In this document: piece after piece, positions 32,070 through 46,284 of the stretch
How positions within the stretch are numbered: the stretch's first letter is position 1
Layout: each line of letters begins with the position of its first letter
NCBI RefSeq assembly: GCF_028372415.1
Contig: NC_092875.1
Location: 229,623,136 to 229,687,135, forward strand
Direction: 5' to 3'
From: Notamacropus eugenii
Lineage: Eukaryota; Chordata; Mammalia; Diprotodontia; Macropodidae
DNA length: 64,000 bases
The notes under the pieces: model-generated
The model's database searches: none
What the model saw: only the letters and a program-made list of their open reading frames with translations
Told to the model about the DNA's origin: nothing
Made by a program: the position numbers and the translations under genes

Positions 32070-35000
32070 ATCCCCTTTCTTATTTCTTACAATTTGAAGA
32101 CTCCTCACAATGTTGTTGGAATACTTCTTCCACTATCACCTGGTGCATAGCAACAAAAATGGCTAAGGCCTAGAGGCCAGAGGCAAAGGAAAATACCTGC
32201 AGCAAAGAAAAGAAAAGGTATAGCAACTAACGAACAATAAACCCACAATGGTCTTTTTAGTCATGAATGGATCGATCCCTTCTCCAAAGTTAATTTTAAG
32301 GTTCCAAGATCTTGTAATGCCACAGTCCACTCAGAGCTGATTGACACATTGACCAATTACAAGGGAGATTTCACTAAGGAGTCAATAACAGGCTCCACTA
32401 CTTACATAAATATACTAAATAATCATTGTTAACACAGTACATATCACATCATAAAATATTTCCAACTTCTGGTCATGTTGTGCTTTTTTAAAGCATTTAC
32501 AATATAGACCACAAACCATTTTTCTTTTAACATTAATTGAGACAAAAATAATAATGACTATGTATGCTAACCTCACAGGCCCTTGACCTGATGTTCTCCA
32601 TACTATTACTAAGAATTAAATGACCCTAATTTATTGTTGTTGCTCTAAAATCCTAAGCCTAATAGTTTAATTTTTGGACTTAACTTCAGATGTTCCCCTG
32701 CCAACAATCTATTATTTAATAGATCTGGTATTATGCTGACAAAACTTTTCATTATAGGAAATTGCCATTAAAAGTAGGGACATTTCAGAGGAACATCCCC
32801 CTAACTTCATGTCAGTTCCAGGCAAGAGTAGATTTGTCAACTGGCATCTAGCCAGGCTTAAAGTCTGCCAGGTGTCAGTAGGGAAATTGAGTCAGGAGAA
32901 TCCTACCTCAGCAGAGGCTGAACAGCCAGCCGCTCTCCCAATGTTCCCATGAGGTCACCCCATTGTAGTTCATACCAGCATCTCACAGGCTCACTGGCAT
33001 CATGGATCAGTGGTTCAGCCAGTCTTTCTTATTATCCACATCTAGAGTTAGACTCAGAAGAACAGTCAGTTAATAGTCCCATAGAATCTCAAAATAGCAA
33101 GCTCCAGTGATCAGTTTCAGATATGACCAATTTCACATTGGCTAAGGAACAGCTTTTGAAGCAAGTCTTCAGTAGTTTGCATGTCTTTCTATACATGTTC
33201 TAGTTCCTGATTAAATAACAATCATAAAATCAAATTTACCATTAAAACCATAAGTTATTGCTTTAATAGATTTACATGTTTCCCAAGCTTCTCTATGCCT
33301 TTGTAACCATGCTCAATCTAAAACAATGACCTACATGTGTGATAGGTTCAAACATTAACTTCAACTTATGTTCATGAAATGAATTCAAACTTAGACTGAA
33401 ATTCTTTTCCCCAAAATAAAGATGTCTCAGATTTAGTTTCAGTAATTAATTCAGTCAATTATTTTAATACTATTTGCTTTAACATCATTTTGTAATAGGT
33501 AAAGACCTTATTCCAAGTTGGGACCTTTGTCCCTTACTCCAAAGGAGATTTAGTCCCATTTGTCTAAAAGGGCCCTGGAAAAACCTCACCTTGAAAGCTC
33601 CTTGGATTTCTCTACTTGATCTGGCTCTCTAGAGGCCCATAAACTTTTACCCATCTACCCAATTAATTGAAAACAACAAGATTCCACTACTTGCCTTGTG
33701 CTTACACCTTAAACTCTCTGCTTTGATTATAGGAACATGCCATGAAGATGAAAAGCAAGGACCTCATTAGATATCATCTCCACTTTATGGTCAGACTCAG
33801 AAATAGTCAAGTGGGAAAACATTCCTTTTCAAAGGAACATAATGGGGTAACTGAGCCAGAAGGATCCCATCCCAGGCTAAGGACAGGATTGTCTCTTGAG
33901 GCAAACTTCTGCCTAGAAGAGTCACATTCTTCTCTGAGTATGGTCCCAGCGGCTTATGCTTTAAATGGCAGGTTTCACTAATCAAAAATTTTACCAGGAC
34001 TCACATTTTAAATCTTAAATTTGTTCTAAAAACCAATCACTGGAGATTATCCCCAACACAAATTCTTTGTTTAGGAACTCCATATATAGTTTACATTTTA
34101 CATAAGAGATTACAACTTTGACAAAGCAAAGTACCACACCACTTGAGTGATGATTTTAAGCTTTTCAAGTCTTAGGGCCCCAGGATGAGGCTGGCACCCT
34201 GGCTTTCCTTTGACAATAGTAAAGAGTTTCATCTTTTCTCTGAGCAGTTCTGAATTCAGATTAGATCTTAAGAAGTCCTTCTGTAATGACTGAACTTCAA
34301 AAGGATAGGGGGATGGGGCCTGGAGGCTTTTTGTCTTAAAATTATCCCAGACTTCCTGGAGCCATAAAATTCCTGGTCTCTCTTATCTTGTCCTTTATCT
34401 TGCAACCACTATAAACCTTTAGTTATTATAACAAGTTAGCTTATAAATATAAATTTGGTAGGTAGGTCTTTCAAAAATCATACAAAAGATTTTACAAAAC
34501 ATTTCTTCATACAACAAATATCTTCCTTTTTTAAGAACAGTTTACAATTAATTGACAAAAATTACAAGATCTAAAACGAAGGCCTTTGCACATTTGCCCA
34601 TAAGCTTCCTTTAACAAACATACTTTTTGTAAATGCTTGATTCATATCAAAAACAATTTTAGTTAAAACTTCCTTCTTAATAACAGAAATAAACTTTTTA
34701 CCATACTGAATACATCCTTAGATGGAACACGCTTGAAAATCACACCCATATATAAAAATATATGTATTTTTTTTAAGGATTCTCATTTTCTCAATAGGAA
34801 TTCTACAACACAGAGACTCTTACATAGAATTCATAACAGCTTTTTAAAAACCAATTCATAATTAATTTAACAATGCAATTTCTAATATAGCATTTAGATT
34901 TACTTAAAAATTTAAACTATTTAAATTTACTTAAGCCTTAAAATAAGCCATTACTCATTCAGTGAATGGATTTCAGGTGAATGCACAGTAATTCATCTCC

Positions 35001-36359
35001 TTACCACCAAGTAGGCACACTATATTACTAGATATCCTTTCAGATAGAGTCATCTCAAATTTGACTGAGCTACTAATTATCAAGTCAAGTTACATGATTT
35101 TTCTGTCTTCTTATTTATAACCAAATATAAGTTTCAAATTCTCAAATTTCTATCACATCCTTTTAAAACCCTAATCTATAACAAACTCCAAATTTGAAAA
35201 TTGTGTAACAATTACACTAGATTAAGGTTGCATCTAACATATACCCATCCTTGTGTTCAGCACTTTACAATCATAAATGCCAAATAACAATATCTTTTTC
35301 TACTTAATCCTGACAAGAAAAGCATTCTCAGATGCTGCTTCTTATTTCTTCAGGACAGATTTTGACATCAATCCTATCAAATCTGGATTTGTAATCACTA
35401 ATGATAAACATTTTAGTCCTCTTTAAAAAAAAAATCAAATACTCTTGCTACTTAAAAGAAAACTTTATTTATAACTTCCCATAATCTCTTTTTACACTAC
35501 TTCCTTAAAGAGCTGAAATGCTGTTTTCCAGCTCCCCCCTCTTCGAGGCTCACCAAACAAGCTCTCTCAGTCTCATTCCAGCTTTTAGATCAGATTGGGG
35601 GGGGAGGGTAACCTTCCCCTTGTCCATGTGGTATGAGCACATGGACAGATTTAATACTTCTAAAAGAAATCACTGAAATTCTAAAGTGAATTTGCAATTT
35701 TAAACATTGTCTGGTATCAGATATATTTACTTAATTCAAACAGATTTTAGCTTTGAAATCTCATTAAATCAAAACTCCAGACTGCCAGTATTTAACTCTG
35801 CTAATTTCCACTACAAAAGAGATCCTCCTTTAGGTGAGATCTGGAATGGTCTGCCACTACCCTATAGGCAGAAAGAACTTCCCAGTTTCTACAAAAAAAG
35901 GCTTTGAATCAGATTAAAAAGCCTGCCTTTCAAGGACAGTCCAACTCAACCTTTCTGCTCTTGCTGGCTGACTAGCTAAATTTACAACTTTACCAAGTGT
36001 CAGATGAAACAGAGACACAGACTTTCATTCACACAGAAATATCAACACAACATATACAGACAAGACATTTGACAAAACATTAAAGAGTGTGCACATTGGT
36101 TGACAAACCCAGTCCTTGGAGGATCTGTACTTTGGCCAGAAGACATTTCCTTTGAGCTGGGTGCCTGCCCAAACTAAACAACAATACTTAATCATTTTAT
36201 TCTTATCTTTCTCTTGGTATACTAAGTTCATTACCAAGAGGACTGTCCTCTGGTACCCTTGGGAGACCATCATCTACTGGTGGTTGAGGTGTTAAGGAAG
36301 ACTTTTGTTCTTTTTCCTTTTCTTTGCCAGGTTTAGACTGAACTTTCCTCATAACTCAC
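32070..36359 (-). other. Provirus interior, decayed
   Basis: AT-rich, with no long frame on either strand and no retroviral protein I can name. Weak gag-like residues (a WPKY...W pattern) are visible on the minus strand near 36.1-36.2 kb, where gag would be expected, but this is not enough for a call. Confidence 0.5.
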
Positions 36360-36376
36360 AAGTTTGCTTTCTTTTC

Positions 36377-37053
<677 letters not shown>

Positions 37054-37490
37054 AGTTTGCTTTCTTTTCTTATAAGAGAAGCTCACTGGTCTTGCCTAGG
37101 TAAACAGGAAGAAACTCATGAATTTTTGTCCTTTGAAAAAGACTCAGCGGTCTTGCCTCAACCCTAGTTCTATGGTTACCCAGAAGCTCACTGATCTTGC
37201 TCTTTTAAAAGAATTCACAGATCTCGCTTACCTGTGTCTGCGCACACAAATTTATGTGACTGTCTTGATTCAGTCTCTCCTTCTCTGCAGTGTCTTTGCT
37301 GGCACCATCAGGAGCTCCATTTTATTTTTGTTTTTGCCTTTCAAGATCATCCCTGGAATCCTTGCCTGATCATGAAGAAATCTCGAAGACCAAATCTGCG
37401 GGCCAGGGTCACTGGGAAAATTGCAATGGGCACCTGCCCTGGGATTGGGACCCCTCTCAAAAAGGGGGATCCCGGACAAGCCCCCAAAAC

Positions 37491-38017
37491 TGTATGGGGT
37501 ATTTTTGACCCCGTTGTAATAATCAGTCAGAGATTTTTTCTTAAGAAAGGCAAAAAGGAGTTTATTGCTTTCTCATGGGAAAGGGTACCGCTCCCCCACT
37601 TTGTTGCATTAATAGTACCAGCCAGGGAGTATAAGGACACACAACTCAAAGCAAGTTTATATAGACCCTAACACTGAACCCCCACCCATCCACTGGCTCT
37701 TCCTCCCATTGGCTGGGCTTTGGAGCTCACAGTCTAAGCACAGGAACTTTTCCCCAAGAAAAAAGGACAAAAAAGCATGAAAGAGGGAACTGTTTGCTCA
37801 GCAAAAAAAAAAAAAAGAAGAAGAAGGGGAGGGGGGAGGTGTAGGGCATAGACAAGGTTGGCATGAAGGGGAAATCAGGCATAGTACAAGACATGTTACA
37901 AAGCATGCTTCTCTACAAGGTTAACTTGCTGCAATTGTTTAAGGGAGTGTGTTTTAATAATACAAGAAACAACTAACTCTTTGAGAAGGTTTCACTTCTG
38001 AGAGATCATCTCTCACA
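37491..38017 (-). repeat. 5' LTR of the provirus (element orientation)
   Basis: Read on the minus strand it carries a CCAAT motif (37708-37712), a TATATAA box (37657-37663) and an AATAAA signal (37561-37566) in that order, i.e. U3-R-U5. TG...CA ends. Confidence 0.88.
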
Positions 38018-38021
38018 TCTA

Positions 38022-38551
38022 TGAAATTTCTTTTCAAACCAGTTTCCAAATTTCCACCATCCACTGTTTTGCCCCTGTGGTTTAGGGGTCAAAGTTCAGA
38101 ATGTAGTTTTGAATTTCACTCTGAAACAAATTCTATATGTATTCTCTAACAATGGACTACAATAATCCAAGGGTTTTAGGAGCTGAGTTAATGATTCAGA
38201 AAGGGTAGATCTTATTTAATCAATATTTAAAGAAAAATTTAATTCTTATCTTTCTTTTTCATAATCTCTCATAGAGCACCCAAATCTCTTTATTTCTAGT
38301 CCACAAATCTACTAGAATATGCTTTTTCTGGCCTTACAAATTTCATCTTTTTTTAAAATCCCATGGTTCATATTGAGCTAGTGTTGGTCTTATCTATAGA
38401 CCAAATAGACAGATGCCTATATAGCATAATTTAAGGGAAACAACTCAAAGAACTCTTTCCTAGAAAAAGAGATTCATAGAAACTGACAGGTCACTATCCT
38501 ATTCTTACTGGTATCTGAATTTGTACCATTAGTGGGATTTATTCCTTTATG
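38022..38551. other. Unassigned intergenic sequence
   Basis: No frame or repeat recognised between the provirus flank and the SINE. Confidence 0.45.
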
Positions 38552-38785
38552 TTGGGGCAACTAAGTAGCACAGTGAATAAAACACTAGGTCTGGAGTCAG
38601 GAAGACTCATCTTGAGTTCAAATTCAGCCTCTAACATTTACTAGCTATGTGACCCTGGGCAAGTCACTTAACCTTGTTTGCCCCAGTTTCCTCATCTGTA
38701 AAATAAGCTGGAGAAGGAAATGCCAAACCACTTCACTATCCTTGAAAACATCAAATGGAGTCACAAAGAATCAGCCAAACAAAAT
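38552..38785 (+). mobile_element. Marsupial tRNA-derived SINE (WSINE1/Mar1 type)
   Basis: ggggcaactaagtagcacag, gagttcaaattcagcctcta, ctgggcaagtcacttaacct, ggagaaggaaatgccaaacc, then a shortened tail with gtcacaaagaatcagccaaa. Confidence 0.87.
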
Positions 38786-38874
38786 CAAATCTCTTTGTGT
38801 TAAGGCATCGAATCTACCCAAAGTCTTTCTTTCAAATGCAAATTCCTGATTGGGATAAAGCATTAGGATCTTTG

Positions 38875-39020
38875 ACAGAGCCAAAAGTGGCCTTAGAGGT
38901 CATTTAGTTCAATACCCTCTTGAGGACCCAGACAAGTTAAGTGATTTACCTCTGGTCTTACAGGTTGTAAATGTCAGAACTAGGTCCTCAAATCCAGTGC
39001 CTTTTCCCTGGTATTTTACA
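38875..39020 (-). repeat. MIR-like fragment
   Basis: gtggccttagaggtcattta, then aagttaagtgatttacctct and a decayed 5' end. Confidence 0.5.
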
Positions 39021-39780
39021 GTTATCTCTTCCACATATTGACTTTCCCCATCATGGTTTTGAAATATCATGGGTCAGCAAAAGAAATTAAACAGGAATTT
39101 TGGAGGAGTTCTATAGAAGCTGCAGATGACATGCAAAGGCCAGTAAATGACACAGAAAAAGTTTAGAAACTCAGAAATGCAAAAAATATATGTATAGTAT
39201 TGTATAATAACAAATTTTATCTTTTAGTACCACAAATACATATAATTTCTTTTTTAAAGTTAAAGTACAGCCAAAGACTTAACCCAAAATTTACAATAAG
39301 ATACATAAAACCCTCATGAAAGAAAACTAAAAAATTCAGAATCCTCTGGTATGAAGAGGTAAAAATTTTTACACAGGTTTTCCAGATCATGGTGTGAGGG
39401 GGCCCCCACACCCACATTACCATGATGTGCAAGGGAAAACTGCACTGTGAATTAATTAGATTAGCTATTCACCTAGCAGAGGGTTGGAAGACTGGGACAC
39501 AGGATAACTATGCTGTGACATGCAATGAGTCAAGAAACGTTCAGAATATGAACTGGGCTTCTTTGCGGGGGGGGGATGAAGAGGAGAGATGTTTGATGGG
39601 CCATTGAGAATAGAATTTGAAGTGTCAAAGCAAAATGTCTGAATAAAAGTGGTAATACAAAAAGTAAACCTGGTCAATAAAGTGGAAGGAAAGGAGACAA
39701 ACCCCTAACCCCCTCCATGACTCAATACATTAAACACACAAAATAGAAAAGACTGTCACCTGGGTCTATACACTGCCAAG
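39021..39780. other. Unassigned intergenic sequence
   Basis: Contains a G-run (39567-39575) and nothing else I can name. Confidence 0.45.
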
Positions 39781-39784
39781 AAAA

Positions 39785-39995
39785 TTCTCTTCCTCTTTTC
39801 AAATGGTCAGGCAACCCTGTCCTCTCATTTTATCCTTGCAACAACTATGGGATGTAGGTACTTTTATTATTCCCATTTTACAGTTCAGGAAAGTGAGGTA
39901 AAATGTAAAGTGACAGGCCCAGGATCACACAATTAGTAAGTGTCTGAGTTGAGATTTGAACTTAAGTCTTCCTGACTCCAGACTTAGTACTGTCC
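39785..39995 (-). repeat. MIR SINE
   Basis: ctcattttatccttgcaaca, attcccattttacagttcag, gacaggcccaggatcacaca and agtcttcctgactccagact in MIR reverse-complement order. Confidence 0.7.
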
Positions 39996-41780
39996 CGTAC
40001 CTCAGAGTATCAGTGAAGGACAAAGTCTATGAGTTTCCTCCTTTATGTGGTGGTTCTTGTTCATTGTTTCTCAGTACAAGGTCTTTGCTGCACCAATCTG
40101 TCTCCACTCCGGATTTCTGCCACATTGTTCCCCCATGTACATGGCTCCCTGCTATTGATCTCATCAAGACTCCATCTCCCTGTGTCTTTCTCATTCAGGA
40201 GTAATTTTTCCAAGGGCCACACTAGATACGGTGCCCTTTAACCTAAAATTCCTTCCAGGGCCTTATGTGGCTCAATAATAAAGGTTTCAGGTTGTGCTGG
40301 TTCTAGCCTTCATTTTAGTCACTCCCATCCCATCTTGCTTTCTGGGCACAACCAACCCCAACAACCTCATAGGCTTCTGTTTCAGGATCAGTTGTGAGGG
40401 ACCCCTGCCCAAAATAACCACACCACATTACTCATGTGAAAACCCTCCACATTCCCTTGAGGTAGAAGGAAAGGGTATACCAGGAGACCAGGGTGCCAGT
40501 AGAAATCAGGAAGAGAGCAGGCCTGGAACCTTAAGGACAGAACCTCAGAAAGCCCTGCCTATAGGTGAATCAATGATACAAAATGAGTGTGCAAGGAAAA
40601 TGGTAGTGTGTGATATGCCCTGGTCAAGTTGCAAGACAGCAATGAAGGAAGGTGATTCTTTTGGTCTCTCAGGTAGAGAAGAGCCTGCAGCAGAGTAAGT
40701 AAAAAAATAAAGAGAGGGATTGAAAAAAGGGAAGGAAAAGGGGGAAGCCTTGTTTTGGTAGTAGGAAAGAAGGCTAACAATGACTACTCCTATGAGTGAA
40801 GAAAAATGTTCTATGAAGGGAAATGGGAACCTTGCACTGGATGTTATCTACAGAGATTTGCCATTTGAACAGACTACTTCAGGATGGGGTGCTTTGGAGC
40901 TCTTGAGGGTTACTAGAGCCTAGGGGAGTGGGAGGGCATGGACCCAAGGAGGAGATTTTCATACAAACAGGTAAAGAAAATGACCATGGAGAAGGTTTAG
41001 GTCAGTGATGTACTTGGGAATACGGCAGTGTTGGGGTAGGGAGGCAAGGTGAGAAGGGCTGCCATGAGGCAGTATCTTCTCTGTCACCTGAAGGAACTGG
41101 CATTTTTCTGAAAGTGAGGCACAACTGACTAGATGAGAGAGAACAGATCTCATCAGTCAAAGGAGGAAGAGCCAAAGACTGAGGAAGGAAAACAGAAACA
41201 AGTTAGTGTAAATACAAGAAAAAGGATGAAAGAAAGAGGATGGGTATTTATGCCTAGTGCCTAAGCAAACAAATCAACAGTGAAACTCATAAATAGAAAA
41301 CAAAAAAATGAATAAAAATAAACAGTTTATAGGTTCTGAATAAATAGTATACTACAAAGAAAATGAACTCAAAATTCTTAATGATAAAGTAAATTCATAG
41401 GATTCACCAGAAATCATGGAACAACAGCAAAGAAATTCTAAAATGATTCAAAAAAAGAAATACTCAGGCCCTATAGAAAAAGAGGAGGGGTAAATCCCTA
41501 GCAGAGGCCTCCACTGGAACAAAGACTTGGTATTCCCTCTCCCCATGGAGGTCCCAGGGATATGAAGGTGGTTTGGCTCCAGTATATAGTCTATACTTGT
41601 AACTGGTCAAGTTCTTCAACAAGTTACTATCATTTATATAATGAATGCCCCTTTTATGCTGTGTTCAATTAAAGCTAATCAAACTCATGGGGAAAGAATC
41701 AGCATCCCTTTGTATTTTATACTTTATTTTGATGAGTGTGCTATTTAAATAGTCCTTAGTGTGCTATTTCCCTATTACAT
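39996..41780. other. Unassigned intergenic sequence
   Basis: Holds a 134-codon open frame (40294-40698, plus) with no recognised domain, and purine-rich sequence at 40690-40770 and 41150-41260. No gene is supported. Confidence 0.45.
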
Positions 41781-42055
41781 AAGTGGTCAAAGGATATGGC
41801 TAAACAGTTTTCAGAAAAAAAATGCTAACAAGGCAACAACCAAATGAAAAATTTCTCTGAATCACTAATAATGTGAGAGATGCACCTTAAAACAATTCTA
41901 AGTTTTCACTTTACACCCAACAATCTAGAAAAGATATAAAAATGAAATTAGTCAATGTTGGAGAGGCTATGTGAGGACAGGTACACTAATATGTTATTGG
42001 AGGAGCTGTGAATTAGTCTAGCCATTGTAGAAAACAATTTGGAATGATGCAAGAA
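41780..42055 (+). mobile_element. L1 ORF2 3' fragment (first part)
   Basis: aagtggtcaaaggatatggc, a decayed atgaaaaat...ctctgaatcac block, and gtcaatgttggagaggctat match L1 ORF2 around 52.68-52.93 kb. It resumes at about 42655 after an L2. Confidence 0.65.
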
Positions 42056-42064
42056 AGATCAGCA

Positions 42065-42620
42065 AACCATTCGTCAACCAGCATTTATTAAGTTCCTGCT
42101 ATGTGCCAAGCACTGGGAATACAGAGAAAGAAAAACCAGCCTCTGCTCTCAAGCTCATGGTCTAAGGGAGGAGACAATATGCAAACAATTATGCGTAAAT
42201 AAGACATATAAAAGCATAAATTGGGGATAGTCTCCGAGGGAAGGCTCTAAGATTAAAGAAGGCTAGAAAAGGCTTTTTGCAGAAAATGAGGCTTTAGCTG
42301 AGACTTAAAAAAAGATGTAGAAGCTAGTAGTCCCCTGTCATGGAGGACAGTTAATGAAAATGCTCAGTCAGAAGATAGAGGAAAAGCCTGGTATGAGGAA
42401 TACCAAGGAGGCCAGTGTCACTGAATTGCAGAGCATATGGAAGTCTAAGCAGACTGGAAAGGTAAGAAAGAGTCAGACTATGAAGACCTGTAAAACCAAA
42501 CAGAGGATCCTGAAGGTGAAGGGTGTGCCCGTAGCTCTCAGGGAGGTGATATGGCCAGACCTTCTCTTTAGGAAGATTGATTTGAGAGCTGAGTGAAGGA
42601 CAGATTGTGATTCCAATCCC
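42065..42620 (-). mobile_element. L2 LINE fragment lying between two L1 pieces
   Basis: Reverse-complement L2: cagcatttattaagttcctg, ctatgtgccaagcactggga, gctttagctgagacttaaaa, gaggccagtgtcactgaatt and ggtgatatggccagacct, in consensus order. Confidence 0.75.
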
Positions 42621-42654
42621 AAGACTGGTCAATGACAAAAAAAAAAAAATTCAA

Positions 42655-42900
42655 TATTTAACAAGAGTCATCAGAGCACACTTTCTGGTAGCAAAAGACT
42701 TGAAATAAAACTCATTCCCCTCGACTGAGGAGATGAACAAAATGTGTAGTATGTAAATGTAATGGAATATTATTGTGCTAGAAGAAATTGTGAATGTGAA
42801 CAATTCAGAGAAATAGGAAGCTTTGTATGGATTAATGCACATTAAAGAAAGCAGAATCAAGAGAACAATATCCACAGTAACTACTAGAATGTGAATAACA
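42655..42900 (+). mobile_element. L1 ORF2 3' fragment (second part)
   Basis: gtatgtaaatgtaatggaat attattgtgct and agaaagcagaatcaagagaa caatatccacagtaac follow the L1 text at 53.13-53.28 kb. Probably the continuation of the 41780-42055 piece. Confidence 0.62.
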
Positions 42901-43264
42901 TTGGCACTAAAAAGCCATTAAACACTAATGAACTATAATAAACTATCTTGATCTGGGAGACTTGATAAGGAGACACGCCTTCTCCTCTTAGCAGTTGGTA
43001 GGGGCTGTGTATGTGGAACACGACAACACATCAGATACCATCCCAGTGTGCATTTGCTTAAATGTTTCCCTTCATTACAAAGTGAGGATAAGTTTTGATG
43101 ATGAAGGTGTGGGAACGAATGGTACCCATAGAAAATAAGCAAATAGTGATTGTTCTACAAGTTCCTAAAGTCCAGAGCAGAGTTTCTTAGCCTGCTGTTT
43201 TAATAACTGTATTTCACTACAGTTGCTTTCCTTTGTAATCTTGTGTATTTTATTAATTTGAAAA

Positions 43265-43525
43265 TATCTTAGAGGCAACCAGGTGGAGCAGTGGATAGAG
43301 GGCTGGGCCTGGAGTCAAGAAGACCGAAGTTCAAATCCAACCTCAGACATTTACTAGCTATGCAAGTCACTTAATTTGTGTATGCCTGAATTTCCTCATC
43401 TGTAAAATGGGGATAATAATAGCACCTACCTCCCAAAACTGTTGTGAGGACCAAATGAAATAATATTTGCAAAGTACTTTGTAAAACTTAAAGCATTCTA
43501 TAAATGCTAGCTATCATTACTGCTG
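43265..43525 (+). repeat. MIR-type SINE, long copy
   Basis: gaggcaaccaggtggagcag tggatagagggctgggcctg, gttcaaatccaacctcagac, ctgaatttcctcatctgtaa, cctacctcccaaaactgttg tgaggaccaaatga and a tail giving ataaatgctagctatcatta. A tRNA-like head is joined to a MIR tail. Confidence 0.78.
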
Positions 43526-43654
43526 TTGTTAGCATTCTGAGAAGAGATCCATATGCTTCACCAGACTGTCAAAGGGGTATGTGACACACACAAAAAGGTT
43601 AAGAAGCCCAGTTCTAGAGGAAGAGAACAATGATTACAAGAAAAAAAAACAATC

Positions 43655-43830
43655 ATTCAATCAACAAACATTTATTAAGTACCTATTATGTGCCAGGCAC
43701 GATGCTATGTGCTGAGGATGCTATGTAGGCAAATAACAAAACAATCCCTACTCCCAAAGAGTCTACATTCCCATGTAAAGTAGGAAGATAGATGGAAGAA
43801 CTAAAGCTGAGGTGAGGCAAATTGAAGAAG
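43655..43830 (-). repeat. L2 3'-end fragment
   Basis: caaacatttattaagtacct attatgtgccaggcacgatg, then a decayed gtctacattcccatgt. Confidence 0.68.
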
Positions 43831-43834
43831 GGAA

Positions 43835-45995
43835 TTCCTCTGGGTTTTTCAGTAACATAACTTAATTCCCCAAGAATTTCCAGCTGCAAGGCCATATGGC
43901 ATCCAAGTGAGAGTCACAGTGCTCCTAGGCACTGCTGCCTTTATACCTTCCTGGAACTCCTTTAGAGACAGGGAAATTTCAGCTGTGGAACAATGAGTAG
44001 GAGGCGGTTTAAAATGAACCTTAAGTAAACATGGACATAAAGAAAGAACACAGCTTCTAACCACTGAAAGAAAAAAATGTGATCCAGAATAGCAACAAAA
44101 GGAAAGCTGAAGTTTGGTATAAATTTCATTTTCTTGATCCTTCCTGTAACTTGAGATTCAACATTTCCCCTTTAAAGAGGTTTTGAGGCAGAGAAGTTTA
44201 GATGACATTCAAAGAGACTGGAATGTATCTTAAGTCATGGTGAAATGGGAAGCCAACAGTGATCATTGTAAAACAAAACTGTCCCTTCTTTTCCTGGGAT
44301 GTTTACAGTAATGGCCTTATTTACACTACCTATTGATATTGTTGGCACAGAAATGGGCCTTTACATGCAGAACCAATAAAACCATCATGGAATGAAAAAC
44401 AGATTGTGGACTCAGGTCACTTTTGTCTCAGAATGGTCAACACTGTGGTCATTTCTTCATGTTTCCACACACCCCTCCCACCCCTATTACCACACTTCTT
44501 GGTCAATCACACATCGAATGTGTATTCTTCCACTGACATTTCTTTTTTCTTTATTGTGCAAGAGACTTCACTCAAAGAGTCTATTAATTTGGTGATACAA
44601 CCCTGGGGACAGAACTGTTTGTGAAGTCAAGGATCAAACTGGAGCCCACACCCAGCTGGTGAAACAACCAGTATTAGATTACAGGAAGGGAAAATTCCAC
44701 CTATTGCAAACCAGTTATTTCTACAGTGAGGGAAAAGAAAGCATGTGGTTTGTTTTACCTAGCTACATTCTTGAGTGTAATGCTGTTGACCTCATGAGGA
44801 TACACTTGTGGACCCTCCAGTTCGATGATTCTCTCATTTGGTTTTTTTAATCACATATGCATTTATATTAATTTTTTTAAAGTACATGTCCATGTCAGGT
44901 AAGCCCATGTGCAGTATTTAAAAGAAATCAGAGTAATAAATGAATATTGAAAATTACATGTCAGGTAAAGCTGAAAAATTATTTTCTAATTCTAAAAACA
45001 AGATACACATGACCTTTCTCATTAAAGATATTTGGATATCAGTTCCTTCCCTCAAACCTCAACAGCCTGTACCCTCCCCTTTCCTGTCGAAAAAAAACTA
45101 TTTATTGGGTATATGCTTGTACATACCTATTTATGGCATGGTGTCTCTCCCCTGACATTAGTTTCTCAAGGGTAGGCAGAGATTTTTCATTTTTGTAATT
45201 CTCTCCCCAATACCTGGCACAAGGCTGATACTGACAATCAACAGTTATCTTTTCTGCAAAATGGGGTGGCTGGACTCAATGCTCTCTGAGATTCTTTGCA
45301 GTTTTAATATCTTATAAATGTGGAAATAGAAATCAAGGGTATGTTAAGTGATTTCCATGAAACTGTTGAAGAAATGTAAAAGAGCAACTAAGGTAACCGT
45401 GGAGTAGATGGATAGTAATTTTGAAGCACAAAATATTTTAAAGCCAAATGGGAACTTGGAGATCAGGTCACCAAGGTCAAAACCTTGTTTTACAAGAGGA
45501 AACCAAAACCCACAAACACAGGAATTCTTTGTAACTGAGCCAAATAATGGTAGGTTTTATTTGGACCCTAGGAATAATCACAACTCTTATTCAGCAACAC
45601 TTAAAAAAAAAAAAGACTGGGTTGAGGGGTGGGGAGTGTGGAATTCCTCTTTGTCTTAGTCTGCTCAATTCTGATCTCAGATTAAAGGAAAAATGTCAGA
45701 AGTTTAAAATGTCTCCTTATAACTGAATTCCTCTGTGAAGTAATGAAATCCCAGCTTGCCATTTTGACAGATTCTTGTGGTCTGAGGTCCAGTTAGTCAG
45801 GTAATCCCTAGTCGCCAGCCTCTGACCTTAAATTTTTGTCAAGCTTGTCAAGGTTAGGTATAGATCCTCTTAGTGAAATGATATCACCTCATTCCCATTG
45901 GTGAATATTGATTTTTTTTCTAATTTCTGGATAAAATGAGTTTTCCCAGATGATACTGTTAAAAAAAGAATATGGGTTTAGAAACTAACCATAAG
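43835..45995. other. Mostly unassigned intergenic sequence with small repeat pieces
   Basis: An L2 tail lies at about 45145-45250 (plus) and a MIR-like tail at 45255-45325. MIR-like text (gggaacttggagatcaggtc, then aagaggaaaccaaaaccc) lies at 45440-45510. The rest, including 43860-45100, shows nothing I can support. Confidence 0.45.
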
Positions 45996-46002
45996 GAAGG
46001 AA

Positions 46003-46255
46003 TGAAACAAGCTTTTATCAAGTGCCTACTCTGTGTTAGGCACTGTACTAAGTGATTTACAAATATTATCTCACTTGATCCTCACAACAACCCTACGAGG
46101 ATTTTATCATCCATATTTTACAGTTGAGGAAACTAAGGCAAATAGAGGTTGGTGACTTGCTCAGGGTCGCACAGCTAGCAAGTGTCTGAGACTGAATTTG
46201 AATTCAGATCTTCTTGACTCTGTGCCCTTGCCCTCTACTGTGCCATCTCATTTGC
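46003..46255 (-). repeat. MIR SINE, near full length
   Basis: caagtgcctactctgtgtta at the L2-like end, cctcacaacaaccctacgag, gaggaaactaaggcaaatag, cttgctcagggtcgcacagc and cttgactctgtgcccttgc in order. Confidence 0.78.
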
Positions 46256-46284
46256 CTTAACAATATCAATATTCTTAAGGATGT

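Noticed and set aside
32070-36359. Search for a non-ERV gene inside the provirus interior
   Set aside because: No frame, splice pattern or domain on either strand beyond the later ATP5MC2 retrocopy.
37234-37671. 145-codon plus-strand open frame
   Set aside because: Antisense to the provirus leader, primer site and LTR; a by-product of low stop density.
40294-40698. 134-codon plus-strand open frame
   Set aside because: No recognisable domain, no splice or start context, composition like surrounding DNA. Treated as chance.
44340-44645. Possible LTR with a caataaaacc signal
   Set aside because: Only a polyadenylation-like hexamer is visible; no TG/CA ends, TATA box or target duplication could be found.
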